A DNA stretch of 64,000 bases from Eumeta japonica (Eukaryota > Arthropoda > Insecta > Lepidoptera > Psychidae), in NCBI GenBank assembly GCA_005406025.1, contig BGZK01001285.1, positions 111,751 to 175,750 on the forward strand. The letters run 5' to 3'. Made by a program: the position numbers and the translations under genes. Below the pieces are notes generated by a model. The model was not told the DNA's origin and did not search any database. It worked only from the letters and a program-made list of their open reading frames with translations. Shown here piece by piece: positions 32,771 through 44,815 of the stretch. How positions within the stretch are numbered: the first letter of the stretch is position 1; each line of letters opens with the position of its first letter.

Positions 32771-34211
32771 CTAATGTCAGCCCTTTTCGTGATATCATCT
32801 ATTAATTATCTTGATTATGCGTTGCGTTACTATAGCGTACTTATATATATATAAATGTTGTATATATATATATGAAAATAGAGGAAGTTATTATAGTATC
32901 TAAACGGGTACGGCCGCAGGCAAGTATTAGTATTAACGCTTAAGATATATGCCGTCCTATCTAATCTAACACATCTAACGGGAGATATGATTCAAATTCG
33001 TTCAAACATTATTAATTTGGGCTAAGTTTGAATCCCGATAGAGCTATATCTTTTGACGGAACAAAAAGTATTTATAAGTAGTCATTTAAACATTAAACCA
33101 CTCCACAAAGTGAATTTTATTTAAAAAGATATTCCATACATTTTCAATAATATAATGTAATCTGTATCATTTTCTAATCCATGAGCTATCTCTACGTGAA
33201 AAATCACGTCGATCTTTCAATACCGTTAGAAAGACGACGCAACAGTACACACTTTTGCACTTACAATATTAGTGGGGATATCGGTTACGTCTGCTAAGAT
33301 GCTGAAAAAGAAAAGGAGACAGAAAGCGAGACACGAAGAGAAGCAAACGAAAGGAGTAGATAAGGAACGACTAAGGATGAAACGAAACGACGAACGGAAG
33401 AGGGGAATTCTCCGAAATCAAATAAAGCGATGTAGGTATACATACAAGTTCCGCTCGTAGGGCTCGCCCACACGGCCGCTCGTTATCACGGCTCCTCGTT
33501 GGACATACTTTGAATTTCAAATACAGATCGATGCCTCCGAACGAGGCCGTCGCGGCGACACAGCCTCTCTTCTCTACGCGGCTCATGACGAAAATTGTCA
33601 CTAAATTAGGTGTGATTTACTTCATTTGCTGTCACTATTTTTACTTACATTATCTTAACGATCAGTTAAATTGTTATATTATTAGAAGCAGCTGGTAACG
33701 TTCTATGCGCCCAATGAAACGGCAATGAATAGGAAGTTCGAGGTTATCCCATATCTGAAACTTAGTATCAGACGCTGATACGAGAGAACGTGCAATAAGT
33801 GGAATTGTTGACCCTCGGGCACTATCAAAGCACTCCTTAATTCCTATTTCTACAAACAGAGCACTATTCGAATTCGACTGTGCTTCTCGACTATTACTGC
33901 ATTATTGGTGAAAGATAATTTATCATACGAAAATGCCTAGACCTGAACGAAATCCTGGAATCTTTGCTTGTTTTGTATTGGGTAGCAGTGGCCGAAAGGT
34001 TTGGTCCCTTTTCAAAATTAAAAATCAGGGCTACATAATGCCGTAAGGGGTAGTTAGAAATCAAAACAAATACATCGAAATGGGTATTAACAAATATAAT
34101 GTAGAAGAAATAAATGCATTAGTAGCGTACGGGGTTTTAAATTTGAGATAAAATATATTTACATGTACAGAGTAATGATAAAGAAACGTTTATGCGTGGA
34201 GGCCACAATTG

Positions 34212-34213
<2 letters not shown>
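32771..34213. other. Unassigned; Lys/Arg-rich frame and GC pocket
   Basis: A TA-rich stretch at 32843-32874. At 33272-33460 a short plus-strand frame is very rich in Lys/Arg/Glu, reflecting a purine-rich strand. A GC pocket lies at 33455-33590. No gene is supported. Confidence 0.3.

Positions 34214-34269
<56 letters not shown>
34214..34269. repeat. (TA)n microsatellite, about 28 units
   Basis: Uninterrupted alternating TA for 56 bp. Confidence 0.97.
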
Positions 34270-34272
<3 letters not shown>

Positions 34273-35788
34273 TGTATATAATGCGTAGATAGAGATAAAT
34301 ATTACTATTTTTATATTGACTAGAAAATAAATATTGAGTACACTAAGTATTCGGGTATCACCGCATATGAAAAATGCTACGCCATCAGTAAAGAGTTTAG
34401 ATTTTAAAATTTATAAAACTATTTTGGAAGACACTTACATAGGTAATATTTAGAATAAGATTTTCCTGCTCATACTGATTTATATAAACTGTACGGCGCC
34501 GATCACTCATGTGAGACTGTATTACTAAAATATATGAGGTATGTAAGCGTTATTGACCTGAAATTTTATTTCAATAGCATTTTGGAGGGAAAAAAACATA
34601 TGAGACACGAAAGAAGAAGTGGCCACAGCCACCCATGGATATTTATTATCCCAGAAGAGTCACCTATACGTTGTAGGCTCCTTAGGAAGGAATAGGAATG
34701 TCTGTCGGTGGAAAGATAGTGTGATGGATGGTAGAATAGAGTGTGATGGTGGAAGAGTTAGATCAAGTAGGCCAGATTACGCTAGAATATAATTTTTGGA
34801 TAGTTTATTATATTTTTTTACCCTTTTTCAACATTATATTAAATATACCTTACAAATCTAAAAATAAAACATACCACAATTTTATTTACATAATTAACTA
34901 CTGATTCTAAATATCAATTTATTTTTATTTGCCATAGAACTCCATAGAATGCCATAGATCATGTTTGAATAGACACACAACGGCTATTCGAACACTGAGT
35001 TTTGAAGTTAAATTTATGAAACTCTTTCGCACTTCAATATACACCCTAGCACTGCAATATTATAAAAAAATAACAACAAATCTGCTGATATAACAGAATT
35101 CTAATGTAATCACAATAAAAGAAGTTGATTTATTGACATTTGGTGGGAGAATTGTGATTAAATAGCAAGTACAGTTGAACCTGTTAATTCGACTATCACC
35201 GAAACCCGAAAAAAGGTTTCGTTCCCTTTCCTTCAATCACCAAAACCTCCATTACTCAAAATCTCAACACTCTATTAGTCAAATTAATCAGTGAAGCCTT
35301 ACAAGTCATTTCGGTACATAATTTCCCTCTATAACTTGAAAAAATATAAGGTGCGGATAAATTATCTTTCGCATTTTATATATAAATCAAGACAATCTTC
35401 CATCACATTTTATTTGGATTTAATTATAATATAATAATATTTTATTAGTGATTTGGACGACGTCAATTAAAACACAATTGAGTTTCTCTGTAAATAAAGT
35501 TTTAGCTTATCAATTTTATACATACGAATCATATAAATAAAAATAGTTATCTATCAACAAAATCTCACCGTTAAATAAAGAGACGACATTTATTGTTATG
35601 AATTGCAATGTCGATTCCTAAATTATAATCAATTCTATATATTATAACTATTTTAAATAAATTATTTTCTAATGACAAATGATTCATTATTACATAACGA
35701 TATTGACTTAACCATAAATACAAAGTAAGTAGTTCTGTGCTGTCTACATTGCGGCCAACTACATGGTGCTTAAAAGCGGCAATCTTAT

Positions 35789-35790
<2 letters not shown>
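34270..35790. other. AT-rich, nothing recognised
   Basis: A block near 34590-34790 has higher complexity and may be a decayed repeat. No gene or known family is supported. Confidence 0.3.

Positions 35791-35793
<3 letters not shown>

Positions 35794-35823
<30 letters not shown>
35794..35823. repeat. (AC)n microsatellite, about 15 units
   Basis: Uninterrupted alternating AC immediately downstream of the end of mariner remnant 2, whose open frame reads through it as Cys-Val repeats. Confidence 0.97.
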
Positions 35824-35826
<3 letters not shown>

Positions 35827-35829
35827 TAT

Positions 35830-36860
35830 ATATACACCAATTTATTCAACAATTTATAGCCATTTTTAGGATAATGATATAATCCAATCGCTGTAGAAAT
35901 TTTGGGACTTTTGATCAAAAACTACGACAAATAGTTTTGACAATCCTCTTTTGATGTCAACTTAACACTACCTAAAGAATTATGAAGAGGTCGAAACAGC
36001 TAAAAACCTGAGGTTTCTCGGTCAGGTCTATATGGTAGAAGCAGTAATACTTCTTTACCAAACTTTTTCAATATTTGCCGAGTGGCTAAAGATGTGTTTA
36101 TATAGTCTGGCGTTATCATGGTGAAAAACCACACCGTTTCTATTGATCAATTCTGATCGTTCTTTCTCTACTTCCTACTTGAATCTCATCAGCTGTTGGT
36201 AGTAGAGATTTTAATTGATAGTTTCTCACGGCGATAAAAGTTCATAATGAATAATGCCCTTCCAAACCCATCATATACATAACATCAAGTTAATGCGAGT
36301 TAATCAAGTTTCGTTATGATCTGTGGAGGTTACTTGTATTTGACCATGATATTTTTCGCACGTTCTTGTCGTGGGCGATCAGTGATCAATGTTTTCAAAA
36401 ATTGTTCGGTTTCATTACTTTTCAATAAAGAATCGCACATTAGTACACGATTCAATAGATTTTTTTTTTTAGTGAGCTCATGTGGGACCCAACTATCGAG
36501 CTTTTTTGTATATTCAGTTTTTTTTTTGAAATGGGTCAAAACTATTTTGTAATCAATACTTAGCTCTTCAGCTTTGTTGTAAGAAGTAACATGCCGATCT
36601 CGCTCTACTTTTTCAAAACGGTATTGACTTTGACCTTAATAGATCGACCAGAGCGAGTATCATATTTAACATGAAGACTAACGGACAGAAACTTGAACCA
36701 ATTTTGGGCTATTCTTACCGACACTGCTATATGACCATATACGTCACAACTTTTTTTTTGCAGCTTGAGTCATATTTTTCCCTTTTTTTTGATAAAACTT
36801 CAAAACAAATCGAATTTCTACGTTTGATTCATTTATTTTGGTGGACAACAGAAAAACAAT
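35830..36860 (-). pseudogene. Mariner transposase remnant 2
   Basis: A nearly full-span but dead mariner transposase on the minus strand, read in several frames. N-terminal 'MNQT..' near 36835; HTH area with 'RIAQNWFKFLS' near 36710; 'LDSWVPHELTKKKN' (about 36500), the conserved WVPHEL motif; 'GIIHYELLSPWETIN' near 36265-36205; 'GVVFHHDNARLYKH' (about 36135) with the second catalytic Asp; and the tail 'VKLTSKEDCQNYLS' to 'YHYPKNGYKLLNKLVYI'. The region that should hold the third Asp (YSPDLAPSDYHLF) is degraded. It is clearly a different lineage from the copy at 2950-3900. Confidence 0.88.
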
Positions 36861-38185
36861 TTAAAAAATGGCGGGACACAGTTTTCAATTTTATTTTCTT
36901 TTTTTAATATGTTATTTATTTAATGGTATCAAAAATAGCGAGATACAAACAGCGAAACCATAGAGATTTTACTGTAACTTTTTACTTATAAAATAAAAAA
37001 AACTTGTTCCTCGACCGAAGTTGAACTTTTACATTCCGAAATTTTACATTCTTTACAACCTGATTATTTGAAACATATTAGTTATACAGTTCGAAGAAAA
37101 AAATAAGTTAGCGACTCATAAATAAGAATTTATTTAATTTATATAAGGTATTATAAGTTTATAATATTATATAAGGTATATTAAATTTATATAAGTATAT
37201 TTAAAAAAAAAAAATCCGACAGTCATTGTTTCTAAGAAAACCGTTGAGAAGTATGAAATAAATAAGATTACCAATTCTAAGTAATGATAAGGAATTGATG
37301 ACTGACGTTAAAACCTGCTTGCTTGCTTTCATATTGGACACTTATTTTTATTATTGACTTTAGAAGAACTTTAGCGAAGCAAGTCATTGAAAAATTGTTA
37401 GAAGTAGTTTAGTACTGACGCAATACTCATCCGCATGAGTCGAATTGCTGTGTAACTATAAATCGCTATAACTCTAATTTTTTGGCTTCCCCCTTAATAG
37501 ACGCTTGCCTGCAACATGTATTATCATGCAAAATCTAAAAAGCGGCCTGTCTAACGAGGTTGTGTTGGTTGTTTTAACGCTCCTTGCACCCTGGTGGATG
37601 TGACTGTCGGCAATTTCCTGAAGATGTGCCTTGTTGGCATGAAACGTACGTAGAACTAAACAATTTAATAGTTGGCGGAATTAGATAATTATAGTAATAA
37701 ATAACACTTGCTTAGGTGTTCGATATCTGTCAATCCTCTGGAATCAATATTCAATCATTTGGATAGAGATTCGTAGTGGAGAGGCAGATTCGAGGGTCAG
37801 CGGTGGGTTGCATGCTGCATGTTAATACATGTTGCAGGCAAGCGTCTACTATGGATTTCCGCGAATTAACACCTCATACAATACAATATTCCCCCTTAAT
37901 GTTCGACTTAAAGAGATACGACTGTGTTACAAATCACCTTGTGCGTACAGAAATTATTTTTGGCATTCAGACTCTGGTTTTAGTCAATATGAGAGACATT
38001 ACGTGTTTTACGGCGCCCCCGGCAGCGATAAAAACAGAGAAAGAGAGATTACTTTGATGTACAAAATGTATTTTACTCGACCTTTAAAAAATTGTTACTT
38101 TAAGATCATTCGGCAGATAAATAAATTATTTTTTTTTTGGATTAGTACAGTAAGTAACCTTTTAATACATGATATAATTTAATAT
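36861..38185. other. Unassigned AT-rich DNA
   Basis: No gene supported. More complex blocks at 37480-37640 and 37820-38050 are unassigned; overlapping plus-strand frames at 37776-38182 have no recognisable domain. Confidence 0.3.
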
Positions 38186-38189
38186 ATTT

Positions 38190-38470
38190 TTGTCGGTCTT
38201 CCTGTCTGTTCCACTTTTAAAAACTTTGTATTTTGAGTCGCAATATATAATTATTACAAATATGTTTGTCAGAATTAAGAATACGTGTTTTTATGTCCGA
38301 TACACTAAGAAACGTTGAAAAAAATATTTTCTCAATGTTTATAATAAAAATAGATAAAGCGATGAGAGTTTCCGAATATTTTGTTAAGTAACAATACAAT
38401 ATAATTTTATTGTGTAATGGTACGGAACCATCGGTGCACTGTAGTTTACACTTGGTCAATTTTTGGGTAC
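38190..38470 (+). repeat. Decayed lepidopteran repeat ('gtacggaacc...cacttggtcaattttt')
   Basis: Starts 'GTCGGTCTTCCTGTCTGT' and ends 'TGGTACGGAACCATCGGTGC' then 'CACTTGGTC'. This is the recognised start/end pair of a common lepidopteran repeat related in style to family E and to 8860-8922. Confidence 0.55.
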
Positions 38471-39305
38471 AATTACAACTTATTACTTTTTCTTCGTCAT
38501 GTTTAGTGTTATAGTATTTTTTTATTATTCCTTTTTTTTTCTTCTATTCTTAACAATCGCTTACTTATTGATGTTGTTAAGTTAAGACGAGATCATTTAC
38601 TTTAGCAAATACCTAAACCTTACAAAATTTCATGATATTATACTCAATGTGTGCTGGTTACGGATGGTACTATCCGGTACATTCATACTTCATTATACCC
38701 AAACTGACAAGTTGCGTATCCATCGCTATTAATGGACTTGGAACAAAAGCAGTTTTTTTTCTCCTTCACCTGAAGTGTGCATTGCCTCTTGCTTTTTTCA
38801 TCCTCAGCCTTAAATATATTAAATGTTACAAAACCACTTCTGACCGAGACGATTTAATTCTGTTAAACTTTTGTATTAAAATAAAAGAAATATTTCGTGA
38901 ATCTATTTCAAAGATTGTTACGAAATAAAAATTATTTCATATTATTCTCAAATCCTTTAGGATTCGAATCATGATCAAATAAACATTCAAACTAAAATTC
39001 AACAAAGAATCTGAATCGAATTATAATATTAAATTAGTTCAACATCGATACGACAATTATTAAAATTTATCCGTCGAATGAGATCTTCCAGAGAGTTGTT
39101 TGGATAGGTCTTTGAGAAGTTTGCGCCGATTTCGTTTGAAATCTAGAAGTAAAACTAAAACTCGTTTTCTTGAGAGCAGCATCGAACCGATAATTTATTC
39201 TAAGCGATGCATAATTTATCGAGAGATTTCCTTCACACAAAGTTTACGGCTTTCCTACGTATTTTCCCTGATAACATCGTTACTTCTATATAAAACTATT
39301 AGGAA
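38471..39305. other. AT-rich, nothing recognised
   Basis: No feature supported. Confidence 0.3.
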
Positions 39306-39309
39306 GAGC

Positions 39310-39620
39310 CGTCAGACGTACGGCCGTCCCGGGGCGCGTCATTCGGTTCCATACTTTTACGGCCGTTCCGGGCGGGGGCGCCGCCCGCCCGCGCCCGCCG
39401 CCCGCCCTCGGCCGGCCGACGGATCGACGTCCCGGCGAGATCGCTCCCATCTGCGACACCGCTATTTATCACGGGCTCTCTCTTAAAGCAATCGCAGGAA
39501 CGGCGAGTAGGGTCCGTTGAATTTTTTTTTTAATACAGTCCATCGGCGGCGCGTCAAATATGTAACGACCCTATAAAAGTCGTCGACGACGAGTGTGCGT
39601 ACGAGTTTAATTCTATGGAA
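39310..39620. promoter_or_regulatory. CpG-rich island 1
   Basis: Very GC-rich core at 39365-39430 (GGGCGGGGGCGCCGCCCGCC) and CpG-rich flanks to 39600. A plus-strand frame (39100-39486) becomes Arg/Pro/Ala-rich here only because of composition. Possible promoter or conserved regulatory DNA. Inference. Confidence 0.3.
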
Positions 39621-40059
39621 ATGTTAAGGGGCTATCCGAGAAATTTGCAGCAAAAAAGTATTTATTTTTCTCTCAAAACGATAACTATAAAATTTATATG
39701 GGAGATACAGATTATATCATTATGTAGTTTGCTATTTTCTAAAAAGATGAATACACAGTAAGGCAAGTTTTTCTGAACAGCAAGCCTTATTTACTGAATT
39801 TTATTGAATACAATGCTCGTTCTACACTATAGGCTTCCGTGTAATTTAGATCGTAAAGTGTGCGTTATGATTTATTTCTAATATTCGCAGGATGAAAATA
39901 CAAAACCGAACAGTTGTCGCGCACTATCTTTGTCACTTATTTCATCTCCCATAAAAAGGAGTGTCACTTTTTCATACTTTAAGAGAGCTTACACCCCCCT
40001 GCAACAGTATCTTTGCTTACATTGTGCAAATAAACAAATAGCAAGCGATAGCACGTCTC

Positions 40060-40400
40060 GTCGAAATCGATAAGAAGCCGGCACGTCCAATCATCGCGAC
40101 ACCGACGTCCTTAAAAAATCGGCCGCGACGACGTAACAGAATCGAGCGATCGCAGCGTCGAGTGCGGGCCCTTAACAGACCCGGGGACTTGTTATTCCGC
40201 CGGCGGGCCGCTACAATCTATCCGTTCGCCATTCAACGCACGTAATAAATCTACGTTATTTAATCTACTGAGAGTTATCTATTGCGCGTTTGGTGCCAAT
40301 TTGGTTTTATATTGGCCGGGGACCCGCGGCGCTGCGTCGGCCGCCTGCGCCGTCTGAGTTGTCGCCCGGCGGGCGGGCCGCTGGCTTGAGTGAAAAATTT
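40060..40400. promoter_or_regulatory. CpG-rich island 2
   Basis: CpG-dense sequence (40070-40215, 40310-40390) in AT-rich flanks, about 0.5 kb from island 1. Together they mark 39.3-40.4 kb as compositionally unlike the rest of the window. No exon or start site could be assigned. Confidence 0.3.
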
Positions 40401-40404
40401 AATG

Positions 40405-42110
40405 TGTACGGACGACGCGACATAAAAAAATATTGTACAATTTTCAAATGCTTAGTTTTAAGGAAGATGCGGTGAAATTTAATATTTTTTTTTTCAATTT
40501 TGGTATTTATTGTAGAACTTGAACGCTTTCTGAGTAACAAAAGCGTAAATGACAAGAAAAAAAAAACAAATGAAAAATTACGCTATCTCGAGGGATTAAT
40601 TTTCCGTTGATAGGATCGTTAACTTTCTCAAACAAGGCCGTGTTGTTACTCTATACTCGACAGATAAGTTTTATTATAAAAATAACTTTGGCGTGCTCAG
40701 AAATTCTTTTTGGTGATAGCTGTTGAAACTTAAATTTAGCTCGTAGATTAAAGTTATCTGACGATAAAAAACTTAACCGTGATTACCGCAGAACACAAGC
40801 ATCAGATAGGAAATTTCTAATATATTTTTGTTTTTCTGTATACAAATACACTATCCCTTTTAATCACTTCTAAGGAAATATTTTAATGAATTATTTATAA
40901 AACATATACGGCTTTTATTTAATTGTAATGCTTATGTAAGAACTATTTATATAAACTAAAAAATTAAAAGTAAACTATATTCGTACAATAAAAAAATGTT
41001 TAATTTGCATATAATTTTACATTCAAATATTGTTATTATGATAATACTCGTAATAAGTTATTGTTTTATGCAGTACTTAACATTAGTATGACAAAAGCAT
41101 ATCACCACTTTTCTAATATTTAATGACTTAGATATATAGTTACAGCTTTAAAACGATGCGAGTTAAATGATTTCATTTCATTAGTTTAATGTGATAAACA
41201 AAGAATACCAATTTTTTAAAAGACGTATGTATGCAGAAAACGTTTGTGCGCAGTTACAAAATTATTTATTTTTTCATAATCTTCAGCCAGCCTTTATGCA
41301 GTCAACTACAAAACTAGTTTTTCCTTTGTATAAGCGTTCGAAGGTTTTATACACATAGAACCTTAGAAGTTTCGAATTACTCTCGAACATCTAATGTTTT
41401 TACATTCGTCCAGGTTTGTGTGTAATATCGTATAATAAAAACGCAGGTGCAAACGCGTGCTTTTTTCGCTTGATTTCGCTTTGATAGATGCCAATGCAAT
41501 GTAAGCTTTGAGGATGCGAGCTTAAGAGATATTTCGCTATGAAAGCTCGCTCGAAAATATGCGTTTCGCCCGCCAGAAAGCTCACACATTAAGACGTGCT
41601 CGGCTTTGCGGGCGCGTGCTGTAATCGCGTTAGTTTCGCGAGATGAACAGGGCTGCGCTCTGAGATTTTCGTTTTGTTTTTGGTACTTTTATTTTTTAAT
41701 TCACTGAGAGAAATTTCGCTCATTGCTTTCATGTTACTACTCCAGGTGTTGATAAAAGCTTTCAGGACGTGTAGCGTTTTCGAGTCTATTTTTTTATATA
41801 AATAAATTTGGTTATCACGTCGCCTGATCTGGTTGTTCTACTTAAAAGCTTAATTTAATCAATGCATAAAACGAAGCATTTACTTTTGAGTTACCTTTTT
41901 TTTAGAATTCTAAAAAAAATCGAAAATACAAAAAAAAATTCGTACGAAATTATAAGAATAAGAAATAGTAGGAATGCAACAGCCTCAAATGCGAGAGCTA
42001 TTGATACTACGTTAATCCCCGATAGTCCCTATAGAGAAGGCTTAGGAGTGTCGGCGCGACTAAGTCTACAGAGTTGGGCAACTTTGTCCTCACTTCCTCT
42101 AATTGGGACA
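40405..42110. other. AT-rich, nothing recognised
   Basis: Plus-strand frame 41862-42236 and minus-strand frames 41377-41589 have no recognisable domain. Confidence 0.3.
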
Positions 42111-42115
42111 ATGTT

Positions 42116-42136
42116 TGGCGCCCAACTTGGGCGCGC
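42116..42136. other. tRNA-Lys primer-site-like word / palindrome
   Basis: TTGGCGCCCAACTTGGGCGC: the first part resembles a tRNA-Lys primer-binding site (TGGCGCCCAAC), but the word is also a self-complementary palindrome (GCGCCCAA-C-TTGGGCGC). No LTR or gag is visible nearby. Confidence 0.2.
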
Positions 42137-42239
42137 TAGATTTAACGTTTGCACGAAACTCATAGCTGAAACGAGCAAAAAAAAATTTAATCTGACGAAA
42201 TACGCAATATATAGATATGAGATTTTATTCGATTAATTT

Positions 42240-44615
42240 TTCATAAAAATCGCTTTAAGAATTACTTAACCTTTTTTTTATTGTTTGTTTTGTGATAATT
42301 TTATTAATCTTTCAGCAGCAATGAGTGAGCGATCAATGTATTGCTTTCTATCTGATTAATCTGAGGGGAACGAGTAGTATGAACGCTTCGCTGAAAGTAC
42401 TTTTAGCAGCCTCTGATCAGTACTAGGTCGGCGTGAGGACTTGGGGTGTAAGCCCCTCGATATGTTAATATGAAATATGAAACGAGATTGTGGGAAGGTA
42501 GGCCTGTGCAGGGGGATGACAACATATTTAAAAAAAATATTCGATGTAGAGCGCGCAAAATATGTTAGCCTGGTTAACATGTGCCTTTTTTTGAATTACA
42601 ATTCGTCTCCTCAAAAAATTATGACTCAATTGAAATTTGATGCGTAATCGCATCTAGAAAGTTTTTGACAAAATTGAAGTTACAGAGGTTTTGTTTTTTC
42701 CGTGAAAAATGTTTCAAAAACTATCGCAGATACCTGAAATTATAATAAAGATTCTTAAAAAGTCTAAACGTTCTTACCTTACTCACCAATATTTATAATT
42801 TTAATTTAAAATTGAAAATAAGGAAAATAAGACTAAAAATAGGTGAAGATGCACCCGCGCGTTCTTAACGCTTTGCTTAGTAAAACAATAGTTTTTTTTT
42901 ACTATTAAATGTGAATATTAAGAAAAAATAAACAATGAGATTAAAATTTTGGTTAAAAGTTGTATTTATTCCATTTTTAATGGAGAACAAAAGATATATA
43001 AAGTGTTTTCGTCATAAGTTCGATAGTTTATAAAATAATTAATTTATAATGTTAGAGGAATGCCCAAAAAATCCAAGTTTACAAATCAATCATTTTTTTA
43101 TGAAATTTTAAAAGCTGTGTTTAAAATTTCACAATATGTAAAAAATATATTTGTGTCAAAAAACGACAGGATTAATGATTAAACTATTAAAAAAAAGATG
43201 TAGTACTAAAATTCAATTGTTTTTTAGATAAACAAATTAAAAATTTTCTTAGTAAAAAAAAATTTTTTTTTACTAAGAAAATGAAAGCACATGAGAAATA
43301 GTAATTAAAATAAAATGGTTCACTAATATTAATTTCAAGTACCTAAAAAAATTATTAATGAACAAATTAGTTTTAAGAAATACTTTTTTTAATAAACAAG
43401 ACTTTTTTAAAACATATTTTATACCAAGGCTTACAATTGCAAAAAAAAGAATTGATTTTCACATAAATAATGAATTTTTTATAAGAATTATTTAAACAAA
43501 ACAAGAAAAAATGTAAAGAAAAAACGTTATATAGTTTGTAATGACAAAAAAATAAAATAATTAGAATATTCAAGAAAAAAAATACGTTTGTTTGACTTTT
43601 TTAATTTTAATTCTTTATAAAATAATAGGAAATCATTTTTTTTAAATTTTTTCTGCGGGAATCGTTTATATAGCCTTTCTAAAATTTAATCCAAAGTGTG
43701 GGAAAACTCTCAGGTGTTTAGCTTGTAAATCATCAGTAATCTTATGTAAAATTTCAACTTGTAACCCTAATTAACAATTGCTTAATTAATTAAAATATTA
43801 CAGAAAAAATTATTTCCCAACCGATTTTTGTTCATTAATGCATCCATAACGTACCTGAATTTTATTATTCCTTAATATTCACATTTAATAGTAAAAAAAT
43901 AATATTTTTATTTAGCAAACAGTCAAGCGTGTAGAGGAACGTATTCACCCGTTTTTAGACCTATTTTATCTCCGAATTAAAATTGTAAACGTGATGTGAT
44001 TTCCAATATGTAAAATTTTTTTGGAAAATTTTCTGTTGTTTAATATTTTTTCCATTTTCGATACCTGCAATATTTACGAGTGAGGGATTTGTAAAAACTA
44101 AACCCCCTTTTCTTTTCTAAAAAAGATGTTTATGATTTTTAAATTTTTTTTATGCAGTTGTTTAACTTTTTTTTTGAACATTCTAGATAAAAATGCGCAT
44201 CTAATGACAACTGAATAACAATTCTATGAGAAGGCGAAGTGGAATTCGAAAAAATGGCACATGTGAATTGACAACATTGAGCTTATTTAAAAAGTAGTTA
44301 TTTAAAATTTTGATTTTTAAGCAATTGGAACCTATAATTTCAGTGGTATGTTGATATTGTTACCAATAACAATGAGCAAAATTTTAATAAATAATCCAGA
44401 CACGTTTTTTTTGAAAATGAATAGAAATACATCATAATGCATCATTTAATTTAAACATGTATGATTTATTTAAGTAAAATTTCTTGAATGTTACTAAAAT
44501 ATGTATTCGAACGAACATAGCGCCCAGTAAAATTCGTTTACGCGATTTTTGCATGTATAATTAGAATTTCAAATTCGTTGCCAAATAAGAAATATCATTA
44601 TTTATTAATGAACCT
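42240..44615. other. Extremely AT-rich stretch with A/T runs and a 40-bp palindrome
   Basis: Long poly-A and poly-T runs throughout, especially 42880-44450. A perfect 40-bp palindrome without spacer lies at 43243-43282 (half-site ATTTTCTTAGT plus nine A). A more complex block at 42350-42480 is unassigned. Confidence 0.5.
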
Positions 44616-44619
44616 CTAA

Positions 44620-44815
44620 TGTAACTATTTTTCTACATTTTTCTACAATTTCTACACCGCCGTGTAGGCCCGCACTTCGGATTTTTCTTCACAGTCGCCT
44701 CGGAGTACAGATTCTTGTGGTGTGTAGGCAAAATGATAAACAGCGTTTCAATGTTCAGACTTGTTTATTGCAGCATGAGCTTCACAAATTGCGTTCGGAG
44801 TACAACTGCGACGAA
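44620..44815 (-). mobile_element. BEL-type LTR copy B, downstream part
   Basis: Minus-strand 3' part of the LTR: 'CGCAGTTGTA', 'GTGAAGCTCATGCTGCAATA' (poly(A) signal AATAAA), 'AAGTGCGGGCCTACACGG' and the end 'GTTACA' at 44620. It aligns with 22238-22418 and 27314-27510. Confidence 0.8.

Noticed and set aside
33272..33460. Lys/Arg-rich small protein
   Set aside because: Purine-rich strand explains the composition, no ATG-context or conservation evidence, and the complementary strand is equally open.
39100..39486. 128-codon Arg/Pro-rich frame
   Set aside because: The second half is simply the translation of a CpG-rich island; no domain or splice support.
42116..42136. Retroviral-type tRNA-Lys primer site
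   Set aside because: The word is a self-complementary palindrome and no LTR or gag lies next to it; kept only as a low-confidence note.
41862..42236. 124-codon frame
   Set aside because: Lys/Asn-rich start from AT-rich DNA and no recognisable motif.
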